The translations under genes and the position numbers were made by a program. 64,000 bases of DNA from an uncultured Bacilli bacterium. Lineage in GTDB: Bacteria; Bacillota_I; Bacilli_A; RF39; UBA660. Shown piece by piece: positions 56,588 to 64,000 of the stretch (position 1 is the stretch's first letter; each line of letters starts with the position of its first letter). Location: positions 1 through 64,000 of the forward strand of contig CALWAL010000003.1 in NCBI GenBank assembly GCA_944373145.1, written 5' to 3'. The notes beneath the pieces were generated by a model. It was given only the letters and a program-made list of their open reading frames with translations. It had not been told where the DNA came from and searched no databases.

Positions 56588-57445
56588 ATGAAAAAAAAGT
56601 TTAATAAGGGAATTATTTTAACGTGTATAATGCATATAGGCCTAATAGGCTTTATCTTTATTTTAATCATGTTAGGAAAATCTTCATTACCTGATATTAT
56701 TGATCCTGATGATTTTATTAAATATTTAGAAAGTGAAGGTTGTAAAGTTCAAACGATAACTAATGATACTGATATTTCAAAAATGCTTCTTCATTTAGAA
56801 ACAGATAATGAAACTTGCCCTTATATCGTTAGTTATACAATTTATGAAACATCAAAAGATAGTCAAGCAATATTTTATCAGCATTATCCTTTTAATATGA
56901 AAAATAATTCTTCTTATTATCGTACATACTTTACTTTTGATATAGGAAATAAATCTTTTTTTAAAGAAGTAATTACGAGTGATATTTATGAAGGACGTGT
57001 TATCAATAACAATTCTGCTTTGGCTTTTGCTGCACCCAAAGAATATACTAAAGATATGAATGAAATGCTTGAATATTTCAATTATATTTTTGATTATGAA
57101 AAATATTTTTCACTTAGTATTAGTTGGTTTTTGTTAATCTTTAGTATTTCTTTAATTATAAGTATGTGGCTAATATTTAAAAAATTAGGTGAAAAAGGTT
57201 GGAAGTCAATTATTCCTATTTATAATTTATGGTGTTTATCACGTTTAACATTAGGTAGTCCTTGGTATTCTTTATTTATATTTATTCCGTTTTTTAATGT
57301 TATAATGATTTTGACTTTATTTTATTGCCTTGGCAGAAGATTTGAAAGGAAAAGACTTTATTGTGTTGCTTTAATGTTTTTTCCAACAGTTGTCTTACCT
57401 CTACTAGCTTTTTCTTTTAAAGATGAGGAAGTAAATAATAATTAA
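56588..57445 (+). CDS. DUF5684-like membrane protein
   Basis: The 285-residue protein has an N-terminal membrane helix (about 9-29) and an extracytoplasmic domain of about 140 residues with two cysteines (EGCKVQT and ETCPYIV). The C-terminal four-helix membrane region contains GEKGWKSIIPIYNLWCLSRLTLG, typical of DUF5684 (signal-peptidase-I-linked proteins). The start follows the previous stop by three bases. The role is unknown, but it belongs to the C39-like/SanA-like operon. Confidence 0.72.
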   Translation: MKKKFNKGIILTCIMHIGLIGFIFILIMLGKSSLPDIIDPDDFIKYLESEGCKVQTITNDTDISKMLLHLETDNETCPYIVSYTIYETSKDSQAIFYQHYPFNMKNNSSYYRTYFTFDIGNKSFFKEVITSDIYEGRVINNNSALAFAAPKEYTKDMNEMLEYFNYIFDYEKYFSLSISWFLLIFSISLIISMWLIFKKLGEKGWKSIIPIYNLWCLSRLTLGSPWYSLFIFIPFFNVIMILTLFYCLGRRFERKRLYCVALMFFPTVVLPLLAFSFKDEEVNNN

Positions 57446-57510
57446 ATAAAATTCTCATATAATATTTGTTAGATATTGTATTTTTAAAAAAAACATGATA
57501 TATTTGTTAA

Positions 57511-57637
57511 GTCGCTCGAGGGAGTAGTTACACAATATGTGCTTATATGGCGTCAACCGATAATTATTATCCGCTATATAAGAATACTTATAGTATTTTA
57601 ACGAGACTTGGGATATTATCCTAAGTCTCGTTTTTTT
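57511..57637 (+). promoter_or_regulatory. Probable Mn(2+) riboswitch (yybP-ykoY class) with terminator
   Basis: The leader contains GAGGGAGTAGT (near 57519) and GGCGTCAACCGAT (near 57549), which match the conserved GGGGAGUAG and GUCAAC blocks of yybP-ykoY manganese sensors. It ends with a strong terminator: ACGAGACTTGGGA (57601-57613) pairs with TCCTAAGTCTCGT (57619-57631), followed by T7. The gene directly downstream is a cation exchanger, a usual target. Metal-dependent antitermination is expected from the family. The aptamer match was judged by eye. Confidence 0.65.
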
Positions 57638-57652
57638 GTGAGGAGATGAATT

Positions 57653-58597
57653 ATGAGTATTATAGTTATTATTATAGGTATGGTTTTATTAATTAAATGT
57701 GCCGATATTTTTGTTGATGGCAGTTCTAATGTTGCTAAAAGCTTGGGAGTACCATCTTTGCTTATTGGTTTAACGATTGTTGCCTTTGGAACGAGTGCTC
57801 CAGAAGCAGCGGTTAGTGTTACAGCTTCAATTAAAGGGATGAACGACATTTCTTTAGGTAATGTTGTCGGTTCTAATATTTGCAATTTATTATTAGTTTT
57901 AGGGTTTAGTGGTTTGTTTGGCACTTTAAAAGCTAAGCGAAAGATAGTAACTCGTGATTTTGTTTATGCGATTTTTTCTGGTATTGTTATGTTAATATTG
58001 AGTTTTGGCTTTTTTCTTTCTGGGGGTACAAACGGAATTTTAACTCGTACAGACGGCTTAATTTTATTATGTTTTTTTAGCATTTATCTTTATGCTTTAA
58101 TTGGTGAAGCAATTAGAAGTTCAAGTAAAATGAAAAAAGAAAAATGTATTGAATTTAATATGAAAGATCTTGGACGGATTATTATTGGTATTTTTGGTAT
58201 TATTATAGGGGGACAATTAGTTGTCAATAGTGCTACTTCTTTAGCAGAAATGTTTAATGTTAGCCAAAATGTTATTGCTTTAACGGTAGTTGCTATTGGA
58301 ACTTCATTGCCAGAATTGGTAACTTCAATTGTTGCGGCAAAAAAAGGAGAAACAGATATTGCTATTGGTAATGTTGTTGGTTCTAATATTTTTAATATTT
58401 TCTTTATTTTAGGACTATCTAGTTCGGTTAGCCCAATATCTTATGGATTAAATTCATTTATTGATATTATTATTATGTTAGTTGCTAGTATTGTAGTTTA
58501 TTTATTAACGCTATACCATCAACGTATTGGAAATAAAAAGGGAGTATTATTACTTAGCTCATATGCATTATACATGATTTATATTTTAATGAGATAA
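57653..58597 (+). CDS. Ca2+/cation antiporter (CaCA family, YrbG-like)
   Basis: The 314-residue membrane protein has two homologous halves, each with an alpha-repeat. TIVAFGTSAPEAAVSV...GNVVGSNICNLLLVLG is in the first, and TVVAIGTSLPELVTSI...GNVVGSNIFNIFFILG in the second. The acidic residues (SAPEAA, SLPELV) coordinate the ion. About ten membrane helices are predicted. It exchanges Ca2+ (or Mn2+) for Na+ or H+. GAGGAGA precedes the ATG. The metal riboswitch upstream suggests that it exports or balances Mn2+. Confidence 0.92.
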   Translation: MSIIVIIIGMVLLIKCADIFVDGSSNVAKSLGVPSLLIGLTIVAFGTSAPEAAVSVTASIKGMNDISLGNVVGSNICNLLLVLGFSGLFGTLKAKRKIVTRDFVYAIFSGIVMLILSFGFFLSGGTNGILTRTDGLILLCFFSIYLYALIGEAIRSSSKMKKEKCIEFNMKDLGRIIIGIFGIIIGGQLVVNSATSLAEMFNVSQNVIALTVVAIGTSLPELVTSIVAAKKGETDIAIGNVVGSNIFNIFFILGLSSSVSPISYGLNSFIDIIIMLVASIVVYLLTLYHQRIGNKKGVLLLSSYALYMIYILMR

Positions 58598-58620
58598 CAG
58601 AACTTGTTTCTGTTTTTTTT
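58596..58620 (+). terminator. Terminator after the exchanger gene
   Basis: AACAGAA and TTTCTGTT form a hairpin followed by T8, at the stop codon. Confidence 0.8.
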
Positions 58621-58655
58621 GTTTGTATGATATAATGAGAAGGTAAGGAGGATGT

Positions 58656-59123
58656 ATGAACGTAACGGATTTATTAAAATTATTAAATTATGAAGAGTAT
58701 GATTATTTTTATCATGAAACAGGGACTGGAGTAGGGGAACAAATTATTGAAGAAGGATTGCTTGTTGATGGTAATAATATTATTGGAACGAATAATATAG
58801 CTTTTACAACTATTGCTTGTTTGACGCCTGATTTAACAGAAACACCTGAAAAATTTGTGTCTTTTTTACAAAATGAAAAAAGTGATAGTGCAATTCGCGA
58901 AGTCACTGAAATGGTTATTTTAAGTAGCCCAAAAGAAATTGAGGGAAAGATTGTTAGACCATATGGGAATTATCACGATGGGACACAATATGAAGGAATT
59001 ATTGATAGTAATTTTGTAATGGGTGTTATTAATTTAAATAATTTAACTTTTAGAATGAATGAAGAATTTGAATATGCTGATGATTTACTAGCCGGTGATG
59101 ATTATAAAGGATGGCATAATTGA
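58656..59123 (+). CDS. Unknown protein with YH-E-T-G motif (possible ADP-ribosyltransferase fold)
   Basis: The 155-residue soluble protein starts NVTDLLKLLNYEEYDYFYHETG, continues GVGEQIIEEGLLV and later has VMGVINLNNLTFRMN. The combination Y-H-x-T-x(7-10)-I-x-x-EGL recalls the NAD-binding entry motif of ADP-ribosyl- and RNA 2'-phosphotransferases, and the late FVMGVI segment could serve as a strand. The remaining catalytic residues are not recognisable, so this is only a fold-level suggestion. TAAGGAGG precedes the ATG. Single-gene transcript. Confidence 0.6.
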   Translation: MNVTDLLKLLNYEEYDYFYHETGTGVGEQIIEEGLLVDGNNIIGTNNIAFTTIACLTPDLTETPEKFVSFLQNEKSDSAIREVTEMVILSSPKEIEGKIVRPYGNYHDGTQYEGIIDSNFVMGVINLNNLTFRMNEEFEYADDLLAGDDYKGWHN

Positions 59124-59148
59124 CACATAAAAGTTAATGTTATATAAT
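59120..59148 (+). promoter_or_regulatory. Near-perfect sigma-A promoter of tagGH, with 110-base leader
   Basis: TTGACA (59120-59125), 17-base spacer, TATAAT (59143-59148), both boxes perfect. The leader of about 110 bases (59155-59264) has AAAACCA (59173-59179) pairing with TGGTTTT (59210-59216), and a T7 run near 59239; no clear riboswitch class is recognised. Confidence 0.85.
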
Positions 59149-59264
59149 TATGTTGTGCTTTGACAGTATGCTAAAACCATTAAGTTTATTTTGTATATTA
59201 TAAATAATTTGGTTTTCGAACTGATTACTTATAATATTTTTTTATTAAATTCAAGGAGTGGATT

Positions 59265-60053
59265 ATGAAAAGATTTTTTCGCGATTTAAGAAAATATTGG
59301 GATTATATCCAGTATGAGACGAGGGCATCTCTTAAATCAGAGATATCCGGTTCGTATTTAGGATGGATATGGCTTGTTCTTGAACCGTTATGCTTTATGC
59401 TTATTTATACATTTATAGCTGGAGTAGTTTTTGGTTCTAAAACAGATTATTTCCCTATTTTTGTCTTTGCAGGCTTATCAATTTGGAATTTCTTTAATAA
59501 AACAGTAACTTCTAGTGTTAAATTGGTTGCTGCTAATAGAGATATAGTTACAAAAGTTTATGTTCCAAAATTTATTTTGCTATTGGTAAGAATATTTGTT
59601 AACTTATTTAAAATGTTTGTTACATTTATCTTATTAATTGCCTTTATGATATTTTTCAAGGTACCAATTTCATGGAATATCTTATGGGTAATACCAATTA
59701 TTATTTGTACTATTATTGTTACTTTTGGTGTTAGTAGTATATTTATGCATTTTGGTGTCTTTATCGATGATTTAGTCAATGTAACTGCAATCGGATTAAA
59801 GTTTATGTTTTATTTATCAGGTATTTTTTATCAAATATCAACTAAAGTCCCAAAACCGTATAATACTATTTTATTATGTGGAAATCCAATTGCTTTCTTA
59901 ATTAAAAGTTTTAGGGACTCCCTTATTTATTGTAGTGGAGTACATATTATAATTCTTTTAGCTTGGTTTGGTATAGGAATTATCCTATCAATTATAGGTA
60001 TTAGAACTATCTATAAATACGAAAATACATATGTAAAGGTGATGAGAGGATAA
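59265..60053 (+). CDS. tagG: Wall polymer (teichoic acid) ABC exporter permease TagG-like
   Basis: The 262-residue ABC-2 permease has six membrane helices and the family start RDLRKYWDYIQYETRASLKSE followed by SYLGWIWLVLEPLCFMLIYT. Near residue 82 it reads SVKLVAANRDIVTKVYVPKF, the conserved cytoplasmic loop of polysaccharide exporters, then FMFYLSGIFYQIST. It exports undecaprenyl-linked polymers such as wall teichoic acid. It is preceded by GGAGTG and followed with a one-base overlap by the ATPase. Confidence 0.88.
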   Translation: MKRFFRDLRKYWDYIQYETRASLKSEISGSYLGWIWLVLEPLCFMLIYTFIAGVVFGSKTDYFPIFVFAGLSIWNFFNKTVTSSVKLVAANRDIVTKVYVPKFILLLVRIFVNLFKMFVTFILLIAFMIFFKVPISWNILWVIPIIICTIIVTFGVSSIFMHFGVFIDDLVNVTAIGLKFMFYLSGIFYQISTKVPKPYNTILLCGNPIAFLIKSFRDSLIYCSGVHIIILLAWFGIGIILSIIGIRTIYKYENTYVKVMRG

Positions 60054-60793
60054 TGGAAAATAATAAACGCGAAATTGCTATTACAATAGAAGATTTGCAT
60101 ATATACTATAAGGATATTAAACGTTTTTCTTTAAAGTCTAGTGGTTTGTCAGGATTTAATTCTACTGTTTTTAAAGCTGTTAAGGGGATTTCTTTTGAAG
60201 TTGAAAAAGGAGAAATTGTTGGAATTTGTGGTAAAAATGGTAGTGGTAAATCTACGACATTGAGAGCAATTGCCGGTATTTTTTCAGCCGATCATGGTAA
60301 AATTGATTTGCACGGAAATTCTATTTCTTTGTTGTCAATCGGTGTTGGTTTTCAACGCAAACTAACAGGGTATGAAAATATTTTTTTATCAGGTATGTTA
60401 TTAGGTTTTACGCGAAATCAAATTAAGGAAAAATTAGATGAAATTATAGAATTTTCAGAATTAGGAGATGCTGTATATAAACCTGTTCGCAGTTATTCAT
60501 CAGGCATGTATTCAAAATTAGCATTTGCTATTACAGCCATTTTAGAAACCGATATTATGCTGATTGATGAAGTATTTAGTGTTGGCGATATTAAATTTAA
60601 AGCTAAAAGTTATAATAAAATGAAAGAATTAATTAGTGATGATGATCGTACGGTAATTATTGTATCTCATAGTAGTAAAACGTTGCGTGAGTTATGTGAT
60701 CGCGTTATTTGGTTGCACGATGGTAAAATTAAGGAGATTGGTCCATCTGATGAAGTTGTTGATCATTATGAGGCTTTTATGGCCGAGGAATAA
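60053..60793 (+). CDS. tagH: Wall polymer (teichoic acid) ABC exporter ATPase TagH-like
   Basis: The 246-residue ATPase has the Walker A motif GICGKNGSGKSTT near residue 59. A polysaccharide-type segment (SLLSIGVGFQRKLTGYENIFLSG) and the signature SYSSGMYSKLAFAIT follow, then Walker B DIMLIDEVFSVGD near 170. RTVIIVSHSS carries the H-loop. The C-terminal polymer-recognition domain of full-length TagH is absent, as in many short homologues. It powers the TagG channel. Translation is coupled to tagG, and a terminator follows. Confidence 0.9.
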   Translation: MENNKREIAITIEDLHIYYKDIKRFSLKSSGLSGFNSTVFKAVKGISFEVEKGEIVGICGKNGSGKSTTLRAIAGIFSADHGKIDLHGNSISLLSIGVGFQRKLTGYENIFLSGMLLGFTRNQIKEKLDEIIEFSELGDAVYKPVRSYSSGMYSKLAFAITAILETDIMLIDEVFSVGDIKFKAKSYNKMKELISDDDRTVIIVSHSSKTLRELCDRVIWLHDGKIKEIGPSDEVVDHYEAFMAEE

Positions 60794-60820
60794 ACTTAAA
60801 GAAATCTTTAAGTTTTTTTG
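60791..60820 (+). terminator. Terminator of tagGH
   Basis: AAACTTAAAGA and TCTTTAAGTTT form a perfect 11-bp stem with an AA loop, followed by T run. Confidence 0.9.
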
Positions 60821-60882
60821 TTTATTTAACAACTTTACTTGCTAAGTTTATTGTGCTAGAATATAGTCTGTGGGTGAGGTAT

Positions 60883-61875
60883 ATGATTAAAAATCCTTTT
60901 TTAGGAAGAATAAAAAATTTGACTGTATATAATTTTACATCCAAAAAAGGATTGGTTTTAAGACGCTATATTAATCCTTTTGTTCGTGCTATTTTAAAAA
61001 TGGCAACTAAACGAAAAGTATTTATTCATCCTTTTCCTAATTCAAAAGGTAATGTCGTTAATGGGAAAAAAGTATATCCTAAATTAGAAAAAGGTATCCC
61101 ATATATTTTTGCGTCTACCCATTCTTTTGATGAAGACATTATCGCATCGTTGGCTAACATTGATCGTCATGCCTATGTTTTAATAGGTACCACTGATCAA
61201 ATTGACTATAATCCTCAAATGTATGCAGCTTGGGTTAACGGAATTATTTATGTAGATAGATTAAATCCAGTTAGTCGTAAAGAAGCTTTGTTAAAAATGC
61301 AATATGTTTTAGAACATGGAAGCAGCGTTTTAGTCTTTCCAGAAGGTGGTTGGAATAATACCGAAAATCTGTTGGTTCAAGAATTATTTGCTAGCCCATA
61401 TATTTTATCTAAAAATACTGGTTATCAAGTTGTTCCTATTGTGGCCTTTAATGAGCATGATTCGAAAGAAATTCATATGACTTTTGGAGATCCTTTGGAT
61501 TTAGGTAAAATGGAAAAACAAGCGGCACTAACTACTTTGCGCGATGCAATGGCTACTGGTATGTACAGTATGATTGAAAATTATTCGACACCATTAGTTA
61601 GGAGCGAACTAACTGGTGATATTCATATTAAATACATGCAAGCCCGTGTTAAAGAATATTTAAGAGTAAATTGGTCAACGGATGTATGGGACGAAGAATT
61701 AACTGTTTATCATAATAAAAAAACAGTTTATGCTAAGGATGTTTGGCAAGCATTTGCTAATGTCAAAGTTACACCACAAAATGCTAAAATTATTGCTCCT
61801 ATTTTAAAACAGATAGAAGAATATGAACGATATGATTTTAAGAAGTATATAAAAAATCATTGGCAAGAAAGATAA
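60883..61875 (+). CDS. PlsC-like acyltransferase beside tagGH
   Basis: This protein of 330 residues has an LPLAT catalytic site: STHSFDEDIIASL (H-x4-D near residue 81), a GIIYVDRLNPV acceptor loop near 120 and VFPEGGWNN near 150. A C-terminal extension of about 110 residues (YMQARVKEYLRVNW...IEEYERYDFKKY) is not part of PlsC. ATG at 60883 follows GGTGAGG. It is separated from tagH by a terminator. It could acylate a lipid or a wall-polymer linked substrate; the acceptor is unknown. Confidence 0.78.
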   Translation: MIKNPFLGRIKNLTVYNFTSKKGLVLRRYINPFVRAILKMATKRKVFIHPFPNSKGNVVNGKKVYPKLEKGIPYIFASTHSFDEDIIASLANIDRHAYVLIGTTDQIDYNPQMYAAWVNGIIYVDRLNPVSRKEALLKMQYVLEHGSSVLVFPEGGWNNTENLLVQELFASPYILSKNTGYQVVPIVAFNEHDSKEIHMTFGDPLDLGKMEKQAALTTLRDAMATGMYSMIENYSTPLVRSELTGDIHIKYMQARVKEYLRVNWSTDVWDEELTVYHNKKTVYAKDVWQAFANVKVTPQNAKIIAPILKQIEEYERYDFKKYIKNHWQER

Positions 61876-61912
61876 ATTGAATTTTAGATATTTATCTTTT
61901 TTTTTGTTTTTG
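61869..61912 (+). terminator. Terminator after the acyltransferase gene
   Basis: AAGATAAAT and ATTTATCTT form a stem with a long AT-rich loop, followed by T8. Confidence 0.65.
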
Positions 61913-61940
61913 TTATACTATATTAAGATAGTAGGTGATT

Positions 61941-63866
61941 ATGGTGTCAGTTGAGTTTGAAATGCCCTTAGTTTCTTTAATTTTTATATCAATGTTAATT
62001 ATTGTTTATGTTAGTAAGAAAAAAATTAAACTAGTAGAAAATAGGTATTATGAAATTATTTTAGGCGCTTCTTTTTTTGAAGTACTAATTGATACTATAG
62101 CACACTTGATATGCGCTATAAAAGGAATCGATGCTTTGCAAACTGTTTTTTATGTTCAACTATTTAATTGGCTAAATCGGTTTATGGTTATTTCTTTTAT
62201 AATAGTTTTAACATCTTTGTTTTGCTATATTTTATATATAAGCTATGAATCTATTCAAAAAAAGTATCACATTTTAGATTACTGTTTAATTGGATTTAAC
62301 GTGTTATCTTTCATTAGTTTACTTTTCTTTGATGTAGAAATATATTCAATAGGTACGGTAACTAATGTTAGAGGTGGTATTATAGATGTTGGTTATGCAA
62401 TTATAGCTTTTTTGATTTCTTGTTCAATAGTTGCAACAATATTTAATATCAAGAAGATTGATCGTCGTTACATAACTATTTTCTTAGTTTTGGGAATGAT
62501 TGTGGCTTTTTATTTTTTAACATTATATTTTCCAAGTTTAATTATTTATGATTTAATTTTAGCTGTTCTTTGTTATACAATGTATTTTACGATTGAAAAC
62601 CCTGATTTGCGTATGATTAATCAACTTAATGAAGCTAAGAATATAGCGGAAAAAGCTAATATGGCTAAAAGTGATTTTTTATCTAGTATGTCTCATGAAA
62701 TTCGTACTCCTCTTAATGCCATTGTTGGTTTAAGTGAAGATATTATTAAATATAAGGAACAATTACCCAAAGATGTTGTTGAGGATGCTGAAGATATAGT
62801 TAATGCTTCTAATACTTTACTTGAAATTGTTGGTAATATATTAGATATCAATAAAATTGAAAGTTCTAAATTAGAAATTGTAGATATTTTATATCATCCT
62901 AAAGAAGTTATTGAAACTGTTATTAAGGTTTTGAGTACTAGAATAGGAGAAAAACCGATTGATTTGTCTGTCAATATTGCTTCAGATATTCCATATGAAT
63001 TATACGGTGATAAAACCCGCATTAAACAAATTGTTAATAATTTATTTACGAATGCTATTAAATATACTGATAAAGGTTATATTAAAATAGATGTTAAATG
63101 TATAAATAAAAATGATAATTGTCTTTTATTTATAAGTGTCGAAGATAGTGGTAAAGGAATTAAAAGCGAAAACATTAGCCGTTTATTTACTAAGTTTGAC
63201 CGTCTTGATATAGATAGCAATTCCACTACTGAAGGAACTGGTTTAGGACTTGCTATTACTAAAAAACTTGTTGAAATGATGCATGGTAAAATTAATGTTG
63301 AAAGTCAATTTGGTAAAGGTTCTATTTTTATGGTTCAAATTCCTCAACGAATTAATAAAATGTTTAATACTACAATTTCTCCACACCCACTTTCAACGGT
63401 CAATAGAAATATAAATTATAGTGGAAAACGTGTTTTGATTGTTGACGATAATAAATTAAATATTAAAGTGGCTAAAAAAATTTTAGAAGAATTTAAATTT
63501 GATATTGAAACAGCTTATAATGGTAAAGAGTGCTTGGATTTGATTTATAGTGGCAACACTTATGATTTAATTCTAATGGATATTATGATGCCAGTTATGA
63601 GCGGAGAAACAGCTTTAAAAGAATTACAAAAAATAGAAGGTTTTAATACTCCAGTTATAGCACTCACAGCGGATGCCTTAGCTGGTGCCAAAGATAGATA
63701 CTTGTCAGCTGGTTTTGCTGACTATATTGCCAAACCGTTTAATCATAACCAAATTAGTCAAAAATTAGATAATTTATTTAAGACAAGTAAATTGGAAGAA
63801 GATTTAGATGACCGATTTAAAGATGTCCCGGTACATGTAATTGTGGATAATATAAACATGAAATAA
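61941..63866 (+). CDS. Hybrid sensor histidine kinase
   Basis: The protein of 641 residues has an N-terminal membrane region of about seven helices (to about residue 222) and a short coiled linker ([19 protein letters not shown]). HisKA follows with [11 protein letters not shown] (phosphorylated His252), and HATPase with [20 protein letters not shown] and [14 protein letters not shown]-terminal receiver domain has [14 protein letters not shown] (Asp547) and KPFN. No Hpt or separate response regulator is adjacent. It likely senses a membrane-soluble or envelope signal. The ATG at 61941 follows GTAGGTGATT. Confidence 0.93.
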   Translation: MVSVEFEMPLVSLIFISMLIIVYVSKKKIKLVENRYYEIILGASFFEVLIDTIAHLICAIKGIDALQTVFYVQLFNWLNRFMVISFIIVLTSLFCYILYISYESIQKKYHILDYCLIGFNVLSFISLLFFDVEIYSIGTVTNVRGGIIDVGYAIIAFLISCSIVATIFNIKKIDRRYITIFLVLGMIVAFYFLTLYFPSLIIYDLILAVLCYTMYFTIENPDLRMINQLNEAKNIAEKANMAKSDFLSSMSHEIRTPLNAIVGLSEDIIKYKEQLPKDVVEDAEDIVNASNTLLEIVGNILDINKIESSKLEIVDILYHPKEVIETVIKVLSTRIGEKPIDLSVNIASDIPYELYGDKTRIKQIVNNLFTNAIKYTDKGYIKIDVKCINKNDNCLLFISVEDSGKGIKSENISRLFTKFDRLDIDSNSTTEGTGLGLAITKKLVEMMHGKINVESQFGKGSIFMVQIPQRINKMFNTTISPHPLSTVNRNINYSGKRVLIVDDNKLNIKVAKKILEEFKFDIETAYNGKECLDLIYSGNTYDLILMDIMMPVMSGETALKELQKIEGFNTPVIALTADALAGAKDRYLSAGFADYIAKPFNHNQISQKLDNLFKTSKLEEDLDDRFKDVPVHVIVDNINMK

Positions 63867-63894
63867 AAGAAGATGATTTAAATCATCTTCTTTT
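63867..63894. terminator. Bidirectional terminator at the right end
   Basis: AAAAGAAGATGATT and AATCATCTTCTTTT form a perfect palindromic stem between the kinase gene and the convergent partial gene. Confidence 0.88.
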
Positions 63895-64000
63895 AAAAAA
63901 ATATATAATCGTTGATTTGATATATGTTTTCACCAGCAGGAAACTCAATGGTATAGTATACTCCCTTTTTAGGCCAAATAACTTTCCATGGCTTTATTTC
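63893..64000 (-). CDS. Partial unknown gene, C-terminal 35 residues
   Basis: On the minus strand the frame is open from the window edge to TAA at 63895-63893. It encodes KPWKVIWPKKGVYYTIEF, then PAGENIYQINDYIFF. The convergent position and shared terminator support a real gene. Too little is present to identify it. Confidence 0.5.
   Translation of the reverse strand, partial: EIKPWKVIWPKKGVYYTIEFPAGENIYQINDYIFF

Noticed and set aside
1-64000. UGA-as-Trp code as in mycoplasmas
   Set aside because: TGA acts as the stop in several conserved genes (for example mraY, rsmH and the YqfC gene), and tryptophan is encoded by TGG.

Overview
The window is AT-rich chromosomal DNA of a low-GC, Gram-positive, spore-forming bacterium that uses the standard bacterial code (TGA is a stop, as in the ATGA overlap of mraY and spoVE). 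Sporulation genes occur throughout: spoVAC-AD-AE, yqfC-yqfD, sspI, two tiny YjcZ-like proteins, a spoVD-mraY-spoVE block, and candidate sigma-E, sigma-G and sigma-K promoters. The glycyl-tRNA synthetase is the single-chain alpha2 type common in Mollicutes and many Bacilli. Together these suggest an uncultured gut-type member of the Bacilli (Erysipelotrichales/RF39-like neighbourhood). That placement is inference.

Layout. 1-6461: the end of an integrated element abutting the 3' end of a tRNA-Lys gene, carrying unknown proteins, an XRE repressor with a palindromic operator, duplicated zinc-ribbon membrane proteins, an excisionase-like HTH protein and GGTGCCG repeats. 6462-6657: tRNA-Lys(CTT) preceded by a T-arm-less tRNA-Lys relic. 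6683-13823: the spoVA operon, then yqfC-yqfD-vanZ-ybeY-dgkA-cdd-era-yqzL-(DUF1653)-recO. 13841-17115: a WG-repeat protein, then a compact glycine T-box controlling an unknown gene plus glyS. 17118-25458: sspI, a coat-like protein, trmB, envelope proteins, a GGDEF protein, recX, prsA and small coat-type proteins. 25491-29400: mraZ-rsmH-ftsL-pbpB with three MraZ boxes. 29415-38288: phospholipid genes (pgsA, two acyltransferases around an acyl-activating enzyme), a patatin and two flavoproteins. 38288-53319: spoVD, an unknown small membrane protein, mraY and spoVE. 53418-64000: a GH13 glycosidase, a C39-like protein, a SanA-like protein, a probable Mn riboswitch with a cation exchanger, tagGH with an acyltransferase, and a hybrid histidine kinase.

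The standout is at 39572-50016. The spoVD gene is split by a 10,445-bp element whose last gene is a large serine recombinase. The two junctions share only a CA dinucleotide. Joining the flanks at this CA restores one 634-codon reading frame with all three transpeptidase motifs and a single C-terminal PASTA domain, the SpoVD architecture. The element's own ends, rejoined, form a nearly perfect inverted repeat (14 of 16 positions) centred on the same CA, as expected of a serine-integrase attP. This resembles sporulation intervening sequences such as skin in sigK, but in spoVD. The vegetative paralogue pbpB is intact, so the insertion should be tolerated in growing cells and removed only when spores form. 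The element also carries an ABC exporter, a hydrolase, an AbiE toxin-antitoxin pair with its operator, a peptidase-E-like gene, a structured non-coding region, a predicted attenuator ahead of the recombinase module and a candidate directionality factor. The recombinase stop codon lies in spoVD DNA, so its C-terminus would change between integrated and excised states.
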